Source: Acinetobacter bohemicus ANC 3994 (lineage in GTDB: Bacteria; Pseudomonadota; Gammaproteobacteria; Pseudomonadales; Moraxellaceae). From it: 64,000 bases of DNA. This document shows positions 59,271-64,000 of the stretch, one piece after another. The notes beneath the pieces are model-generated. The model had not been told where the DNA came from. It was given only the letters and a program-made list of their open reading frames with translations, and did no database searches. Positions within the stretch are counted from its first letter, which is position 1. Every line of letters begins with the position of its first letter. The stretch covers positions 412,349-476,348 of the forward strand of contig NZ_KB849164.1 in the NCBI RefSeq assembly GCF_000367925.1, read 5' to 3'. Both the position numbers and the translations under genes were made by a program.

Positions 59271-59934
59271 TATGCACTTAGTCAGCCGTATCGGTTATCA
59301 GTTCAAACAACCTGAATTATTGCAGCTTGCACTGACACATCGATCGGTTAGTCATAAATCTAACTATGAACGTCTAGAATTTTTGGGCGATTCCTTGTTA
59401 GGCATGATCATTGCCCATTATTTGTATCAAGCCTACCCTCATGAAAATGAAGGACGTTTAACGCGTATGCGTGCCACATTGGTTCGCCAAGAAGCATTAG
59501 GTAAAATTGCAAACGATTTGAAACTTGGCCCATGTTTGATTTTAAGCACAGGTGAGTTGAAATCGGGTGGACATCATCGAGAATCTATTCTTGCTGATAC
59601 TGTAGAAGCGATTATTGGTGCAATTTATGTCGATTGTAATGATTTAAAAGTCCTACAAGCGATTGTACTAAAATGGTATGTGCCATATTTAGACCATATT
59701 GAGCCTACAGACCAACTCAAAGATCCTAAATCACGCTTACAAGAATATTTACAAGCACGTAAAAAGCCACTTCCAGTTTACGATGTGGTGGATATTCAAG
59801 GTGATGCTCCCAATCAGCATTTCAAAGTGGAATGTATTATTGATGGCTTACCTGTATTGTATGGTGAAGGATCCAGTCGTCGCTTTGCTGAACAAGCAGT
59901 AGCGGCAGATATTTTAAAACAATTGGAGCAGTAG
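59242..59934 (+). CDS. rnc: Ribonuclease III
   Basis: A 230-aa dsRNA-specific endonuclease that processes rRNA and mRNAs. The catalytic domain has ERLEFLGDSLLGMIIA (signature, about 42-57) and LADTVEAIIGAIYVD, and the C-terminal dsRNA-binding domain has DPKSRLQEYLQARKKPLPVY and SSRRFAEQAVAADIL. The start is a TTG at 59242 within DUF4845, since the encoded N-terminus (IKGQSKLSD) resembles the Acinetobacter form I recall; the ATG at 59272 lacks an SD. rnc leads to era 5 bp later. Confidence 0.93.
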   Translation: MIKGQSKLSDMHLVSRIGYQFKQPELLQLALTHRSVSHKSNYERLEFLGDSLLGMIIAHYLYQAYPHENEGRLTRMRATLVRQEALGKIANDLKLGPCLILSTGELKSGGHHRESILADTVEAIIGAIYVDCNDLKVLQAIVLKWYVPYLDHIEPTDQLKDPKSRLQEYLQARKKPLPVYDVVDIQGDAPNQHFKVECIIDGLPVLYGEGSSRRFAEQAVAADILKQLEQ

Positions 59935-59939
59935 CTTAA

Positions 59940-60968
59940 ATGACTACACATTCTGATCACAACGATGCTGATCACGAGCCGCAAAGCAACGGCAATGACC
60001 TAATTAATGATTTCTTTAGTTCACAAGGCACAACAATTCCTACAGATTTTAAAAGTGGGTTTGTTGCGATTGTTGGACGACCAAACGTTGGTAAATCAAC
60101 GTTAATGAATCATATTTTGGGTCAGAAACTTTCGATTACTTCACGTAAACCACAAACCACACGTCATAAAATTGTGGGGATTGATACACGTGAAAAATCT
60201 CAGGCTGTATTTGTTGATACACCAGGGATGCATAAAAAAGAAGTCCGTGCCATCAATAAAATGATGAACCGTGCAGCAAGTTCGGCATTGCGTGATGTCA
60301 ACTTGGTATTGTTTGTTCTTGATGCTGATAAATGGACTCAAAATGATGAGCTCGTTTTGGAAAAACTGAAGAATGCTGAAATGCCAGTGATTCTGGTCAT
60401 CAATAAAATTGATACACTTGAAAATAAAAACCATGCATTACCATTGATTCAAGAGCGCGCAAAATTAATGAATTTTGCCGAAATTGTTCCTGTTTCTGCA
60501 CTTCGTGGCGCGAATTTAGATCATTTGCGTGACACGATTGAACGTTACTTGCCATTCCAGCCACCTTTATATGCGCTAGATCAAATTACTGACCGTTCAG
60601 AGCGTTTCCTTGCTTCTGAAGTGATTCGTGAAAAAATCATGCGTCAATTGGGTGAGGAATTGCCATATGATTTAACCGTGCAAATTGAGTCATTCAAGAC
60701 TGAAGAAGCCACGATTAATGAAAAAACAGGTCGTCCAAAAGCAGCATGTACTTATATCGATGCGACTATTTTTGTCGATCGCCAAGGTCAAAAGGCCATT
60801 GTGATTGGTGAGAAAGGCGCGAAGCTGAAAAAAATTGGTATGGATGCACGTGCTGATATGGAAAAAATGTTTGAACAAAAGATCATGCTAACACTTTGGG
60901 TGAAAGTGAAAGGCGGTTGGTCTGATGACGAACGTGCATTGAAAAGTTTAGGTTATAGCGACATCTAA
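59940..60968 (+). CDS. era: GTPase Era
   Basis: A 342-aa ribosome-assembly GTPase that binds 16S rRNA. After an acidic N-terminal extension of about 40 residues, G1 is GRPNVGKSTLMNH (about 50), G3 VDTPGMHKKE, G4 NKID. The KH domain is in the C-terminal third (VIGEKGAKLKKIG). The extension makes it longer than E. coli Era (301 aa). It starts 5 bp after rnc. A small lipoprotein gene follows after 35 bp. Confidence 0.95.
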   Translation: MTTHSDHNDADHEPQSNGNDLINDFFSSQGTTIPTDFKSGFVAIVGRPNVGKSTLMNHILGQKLSITSRKPQTTRHKIVGIDTREKSQAVFVDTPGMHKKEVRAINKMMNRAASSALRDVNLVLFVLDADKWTQNDELVLEKLKNAEMPVILVINKIDTLENKNHALPLIQERAKLMNFAEIVPVSALRGANLDHLRDTIERYLPFQPPLYALDQITDRSERFLASEVIREKIMRQLGEELPYDLTVQIESFKTEEATINEKTGRPKAACTYIDATIFVDRQGQKAIVIGEKGAKLKKIGMDARADMEKMFEQKIMLTLWVKVKGGWSDDERALKSLGYSDI

Positions 60969-61003
60969 ATTTTATTCGGTAATTTTTTATAGGAAGAGTA
61001 ATG

Positions 61004-61198
61004 ATGAAAGTATTGGCAGTGATAGCATGTGTTTTATTCCTGCAAGGCTGTATTCATAAACTTGTTACTGTTCCTGTAAAAATTGCTTATAAAACCACGA
61101 AGGGCGTAGTGAAAGGCACTGCTGCTGTCGTCGGTGCAGTCATTCCAGATGGTGATGACGAAGATACCGATACAGATTCTAAAAACAAAAAAGATTAG
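61004..61198 (+). CDS. Small lipoprotein of unknown function (NF038104-like)
   Basis: A 64-aa lipoprotein. The signal peptide ends at the lipobox LQGC (Cys near residue 16). The mature part is short: a basic Gly/Ala/Val stretch (TTKGVVKGTAAVVGAVIP) and a strongly acidic tail (DGDDEDTDTDS). It is conserved in Acinetobacter, as I recall for the family NF038104, between era and recO. The start ATG 61004 has GGAAGAG upstream; the ATG one codon before (61001) is equally possible. Confidence 0.75.
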   Translation: MKVLAVIACVLFLQGCIHKLVTVPVKIAYKTTKGVVKGTAAVVGAVIPDGDDEDTDTDSKNKKD

Positions 61199-61210
61199 AT
61201 TTTATTATTC

Positions 61211-61921
61211 ATGCGCAATGAAATATTGCATGGCTACTTAATCCATCACCGTAAATATCGGGAACGAAGCCATATTGTGCATTTGTTTACGCAAGAGCAC
61301 GGGCGTATCGATGGTATTTTAAGGCAAACTCCACCGCCACAATATCAACCAATTTGTTTGCAGGCATCGGGTAAATCAGAACTTAAAAATTTTAGCAAAC
61401 TTGAAATTGTCAATCAGCCGGTTTTTTTCTTTGGTGATGCGTTCTTTTCTGGATTTTATTTGAATGAAGTGATTCTTCGTTTATGTCCAGCCGAAGTGGA
61501 AATGCCACAGACCTTTGTGCTTTATCATCAAACTTTACAACAATTACAATTGTTGGCACAGCAGGAAAATCCCAATCTTTTTCTTAGACAAATTTTACGT
61601 CAATTTGAACATGCGCTTTTAGAAGAGCTGGGTTATGCACTCGACTTTACGATTGATGCTCAGCAACATGATATTCAAGCAGCACAACATTATTTATTTC
61701 AGCTCAATGATGGTTTTATTCCGACAGCGCAGCAATCACGTGCAACCTTAACAGGAGAACAAATTCTCTCAATGCGTGATTATGAAAAGGGTAGGGATTT
61801 TAACCGAGAGCAGTTACAATTGTTGGCTCAACTGTATCGGCAGATGATCAGCTCTCTTTTGGGCGATCGACCGCTTAAAAGCCGGCAATTGTGGATTCAA
61901 AATACTCAATCCCAATCTTAA
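61211..61921 (+). CDS. recO: DNA repair protein RecO
   Basis: A 236-aa RecF-pathway mediator that loads RecA on SSB-coated DNA. The N-terminal OB-fold begins LHGYLIHHRKYRERSHIVHLF, with THE-type residues, and a helical domain follows (NEVILRLCPAEVEMPQTF, LLEELGYALDF). The zinc Cys cluster of many RecO is missing, as in E. coli-type forms. Located between the lipoprotein and pdxJ. Length is typical. Confidence 0.9.
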   Translation: MRNEILHGYLIHHRKYRERSHIVHLFTQEHGRIDGILRQTPPPQYQPICLQASGKSELKNFSKLEIVNQPVFFFGDAFFSGFYLNEVILRLCPAEVEMPQTFVLYHQTLQQLQLLAQQENPNLFLRQILRQFEHALLEELGYALDFTIDAQQHDIQAAQHYLFQLNDGFIPTAQQSRATLTGEQILSMRDYEKGRDFNREQLQLLAQLYRQMISSLLGDRPLKSRQLWIQNTQSQS

Positions 61922-61952
61922 TCTCAATTTTAATCATCGTTAGGTAACTGTT

Positions 61953-62678
61953 ATGGCTGCATTGCTTGGTGTAAATATTGACCATGTGGCGACATTGCGA
62001 CAAGCGCGTGGAACCACTTATCCAGACCCAGTGAATGCTGCGTTGATGTGTGAACAAGCAGGCGCAGAAGGGATTACCTTACATTTACGTGAAGATCGTC
62101 GTCATATTCAAGATGATGATGTCCGTCGTATGCGTCCATTATTGAAAACACATATGAATTTGGAAATGGCAGTGACCGCTGAAATGGTGGAATTTGCTAA
62201 AGAAATTAAGCCGCAGCATGTTTGCTTGGTTCCCGAAAAACGCCAAGAAGTCACCACCGAAGGTGGTTTAGATGTCTTGGGGCACTTTGAAGAAGTCAAA
62301 GCAGCGACACAAGCCTTAACGGCAATTGGTTGTGATGTCTCTTTGTTTATTGATGCTGATATTGCACAAATTGATGCAGCGATTGCCTGCGGCGCACCAA
62401 CCATTGAATTGCATACTGGTGCTTATGCCGATGCCACAACAGCCGAAGCACAGCAACATGAACTTGAGCGTATCGTTCAAGGGGCAGAATATGCAGCAGC
62501 CAAAGGTTTGGTGGTGAATGCAGGCCATGGTTTAAACCTTGAAAATGTCACGCCAATTGCACAAATTGCGCAAATTCATGAACTCAATATTGGGCATTCT
62601 ATTATTGCCGATGCTGTATTTGTGGGTTTGGCTCAAGCCGTTCAACAAATGAAAGCTGTTATTAAAGCAGCAAGATAA
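61953..62678 (+). CDS. pdxJ: Pyridoxine 5'-phosphate synthase
   Basis: A 241-aa TIM-barrel enzyme joining 3-amino-2-oxopropyl phosphate and deoxyxylulose 5-phosphate to pyridoxine 5'-phosphate. It starts with LLGVNIDHVATLRQARGT, the family signature, and shows EGITLHLREDRRHIQDDDV and NAGHGLNLENV. It is 31 bp after recO, as in E. coli (recO-pdxJ). miaE follows 12 bp later. Length is typical. Confidence 0.96.
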   Translation: MAALLGVNIDHVATLRQARGTTYPDPVNAALMCEQAGAEGITLHLREDRRHIQDDDVRRMRPLLKTHMNLEMAVTAEMVEFAKEIKPQHVCLVPEKRQEVTTEGGLDVLGHFEEVKAATQALTAIGCDVSLFIDADIAQIDAAIACGAPTIELHTGAYADATTAEAQQHELERIVQGAEYAAAKGLVVNAGHGLNLENVTPIAQIAQIHELNIGHSIIADAVFVGLAQAVQQMKAVIKAAR

Positions 62679-62690
62679 GTTTTTAGAATT

Positions 62691-63344
62691 ATGTCGTTAA
62701 TAAATTATGATGATCTCATGAAGCCCGTTTTGGGCTTTTTAGGATGTGAAACACCTCAAGCATGGCTCGATGAAGCACTGAATAACTTAGAGTTACTCAT
62801 GCAAGATCATGCCAATTGTGAAAAGAAAGCAGCAGGTACTGCCATGAACCTGATGTTTCGCTATACATTTTTCACAGATTTACAGGTTAAACTGGCACAG
62901 CTCGTACGTGAAGAAATGTTGCACTATGAACAAGTGCTTGAATTGATGACTAAGCGTGGGCAGGAATGGCAATCGATTAGTGCAGGTCGTTATGCGGGTG
63001 GGTTGCGTAAAGAAGTCCGTACTTATGAGCCAGAAGCTTTAATTGACATTATGATTATTGGTGCTTTTGTAGAAGCACGTTCATGTGAGCGTTTCTATGC
63101 GCTCGCACCGCTGGTAGATCAAGACTTAGGTAAATACTACCGCTATCTTCTTAAGTCTGAATCTCGTCACTTTGAGGATTATTTGGCATTGGCGTTGGAT
63201 GTTGCTCAAACGTCAAAGTTAAAAAATCCTAAAGAAGATATTCAGCAGCGTATTGCGCACTTTCGTGAAGTTGAAAAAAATCTGATTTTAAGTCCAGATG
63301 ATTTATTCCGCTTTCATAGTGGTGTGCCGAGTCAAGCGGCTTAA
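62691..63344 (+). CDS. miaE: tRNA-(ms[2]io[6]A)-hydroxylase
   Basis: A 217-aa nonheme diiron monooxygenase that hydroxylates ms2i6A37 in tRNA. The carboxylate-bridged diiron residues sit in a ferritin-like four-helix bundle (EKKAAGTAMNLMFRY, EEMLHYEQVLE, VEARSCERFYALA, SESRHFEDYLALA). Its gene product needs MiaA/MiaB modification. It follows pdxJ by 12 bp and ends in a hairpin terminator. Length is slightly short of Salmonella MiaE (270 aa). Confidence 0.9.
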   Translation: MSLINYDDLMKPVLGFLGCETPQAWLDEALNNLELLMQDHANCEKKAAGTAMNLMFRYTFFTDLQVKLAQLVREEMLHYEQVLELMTKRGQEWQSISAGRYAGGLRKEVRTYEPEALIDIMIIGAFVEARSCERFYALAPLVDQDLGKYYRYLLKSESRHFEDYLALALDVAQTSKLKNPKEDIQQRIAHFREVEKNLILSPDDLFRFHSGVPSQAA

Positions 63345-63361
63345 TCTATGGTTATTCAAAG

Positions 63362-63390
63362 AATCCTCTATTTGCATAGGGGATTTTTTA
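63362..63390 (+). terminator. Terminator of the lepA-miaE transcript
   Basis: AATCCTCTA-tttgca-TAGGGGATT and T residues, 17 bp beyond the miaE stop, with one G.U pair in the stem. Confidence 0.8.
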
Positions 63391-63414
63391 TGACCTGTAT
63401 TTTGAATATTTAAG

Positions 63415-63452
63415 AATAAAAATGCCAACCTAAATGGATTAGATTGGCATTG
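63415..63452 (-). terminator. Terminator of lipA
   Basis: AATGCCAATC / AATGCCAACC arms with the 12-nt loop; on the minus strand the stem is followed by TTTTTATTC. It lies 33 bp after the lipA stop. Confidence 0.8.
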
Positions 63453-63484
63453 CTAGATCAGTTTAGTTTTGAATTTGCTGTAAA

Positions 63485-64000
63485 TTAAGCTTCGATGGTT
63501 TGTACGGTAATTTTTTTCGCAGGATCGGCTTTACGACGTACCGCTGGAACAGGCTCGCCATAATATTGACGATCAGCAAAGTAACTTGAACGCACCATAG
63601 GTGCAGCCCAGATATTTTTGAAGCCGAGTTTTTGACCGTGTGCGGTATAGCGTTCAAATTCTTCAGGGGTTACAAAACGGTCAAGCGGTGCATGCTGTTT
63701 AGATGGTTGTAAATACTGACCGATGGTGATGTAGTCCACATCATGTGCGCGAAGGTCATCAAGCAGTGCCAGTACTTCTTCTTCAGTTTCACCTAGGCCA
63801 ACCATCAAGCCACATTTTGTCGGAACATCAGGGCAGTATTCTTTAAACATTTTCAGTAAGTTAAGCGAATGCTGGTAATCTGAACCTGGACGCATTGCTT
63901 TATACAAACGTGGTACAGTTTCAATATTGTGGTTGAATACGTCTGGCGGACATTCAGTCATAATACGCAGCGCAATATCCATACGACCACGGAAATCTGG
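63485..64000 (-). CDS. lipA: Lipoyl synthase LipA (C-terminal part, cut by the window edge)
   Basis: The C-terminal half of a radical-SAM enzyme that inserts sulfur into octanoyl chains to make lipoyl groups. Visible motifs include DVFNHNIETVPRLYKAMRPG, GLMVGLGETEEEVLALLDDLR and YLQPSKQHAPLDRFVTPEEF. The sulfur-donating auxiliary [4Fe-4S] cluster and SAM CX3CX2C lie in the missing N-terminal half; the usual RSSYFADRQ end (residues ...VRSSY) is present. The open frame runs to the window edge (the sequence PDFRGR is in frame before the first Met here). lipB is not in view. Confidence 0.93.
   Translation of the reverse strand, partial: PDFRGRMDIALRIMTECPPDVFNHNIETVPRLYKAMRPGSDYQHSLNLLKMFKEYCPDVPTKCGLMVGLGETEEEVLALLDDLRAHDVDYITIGQYLQPSKQHAPLDRFVTPEEFERYTAHGQKLGFKNIWAAPMVRSSYFADRQYYGEPVPAVRRKADPAKKITVQTIEA

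Overview
The window is a low-GC gammaproteobacterial chromosome segment. It almost certainly comes from an Acinetobacter species, judged from the protein families, the TolA, PurL and RNase III N-termini, the tandem pair of CSLREA/GlyGly-CTERM exported proteins, the two-step purM-purN arrangement and a NadM-type NMN adenylyltransferase. I see no rRNA, tRNA, CRISPR array, prophage or complete insertion sequence. Nearly all of it is conserved core genome, with a few accessory patches. The last gene (lipA) runs off the right edge.

Layout. 1-5.7 kb: an S49 signal-peptide peptidase and an alpha/beta hydrolase, the purine genes purM-purN on the minus strand, and a divergent AI-2E-type permease followed by the DnaA-inactivation protein Hda. 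5.8-10.1 kb: two adjacent large exported proteins with an N-terminal CSLREA motif, beta-helix-like repeats and a C-terminal GlyGly-CTERM (rhombosortase) tail. 10.3-11.7 kb: an ECF-type sigma factor, a small membrane protein that looks like its anti-sigma partner, and a DUF3106 protein. 11.8-14.0 kb: a SpoU/TrmH rRNA methyltransferase, fructose-1,6-bisphosphatase and a small acidic protein. 14.1-19.3 kb: the complete ybgC-tolQ-tolR-tolA-tolB-pal envelope cluster, with an unusually repetitive tolA. 20-24 kb: ruvA and ruvB (unusually separated) and dgt. 24.8-28.6 kb: purL. 28.6-35.5 kb: a mixed region with a 42-aa membrane protein, a DUF3885-like protein, a NIF3-like protein, a nitroreductase, an enoyl-CoA hydratase, nadM, the divergent argP/argO pair, bcp and a Dph6-like ATP pyrophosphatase. 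35.9-38.7 kb: the queuosine genes queE-queC with a small secreted Cys protein, and dapD. 39-42.7 kb: two outer-membrane barrels and an orphan nitrate-type binding lipoprotein. 43.2-48.7 kb: the sulfate uptake operon sbp-(hydrolase)-cysT-cysW-cysA-cysB. 48.9-53.6 kb: pabC-mltG-tmk, a thioesterase and nadB. 53.8-63.3 kb: a Do-type protease, a thioesterase, then lepA-lepB-DUF4845-rnc-era-lipoprotein-recO-pdxJ-miaE. 63.5 kb to the end: lipA (partial).

The genes form several working units: envelope integrity (Tol-Pal, MltG, LepB, Do protease), sulfate uptake with its regulator, purine synthesis (PurM, PurN, PurL), NAD and cofactor synthesis (NadB, NadM, PdxJ, PabC, LipA) and tRNA modification (QueC/QueE, MiaE).

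The least-explained material is the CSLREA/GlyGly-CTERM pair, a family of dispersed intergenic repeats (two near-complete copies and one partial copy, plus possible fragments), a hairpin that covers the start codon of the rRNA methyltransferase gene, a perfect 22-bp palindrome in a gene-free stretch, and a previously easy-to-miss 42-aa membrane ORF. All functions are read from sequence features and family knowledge; no database search was run.
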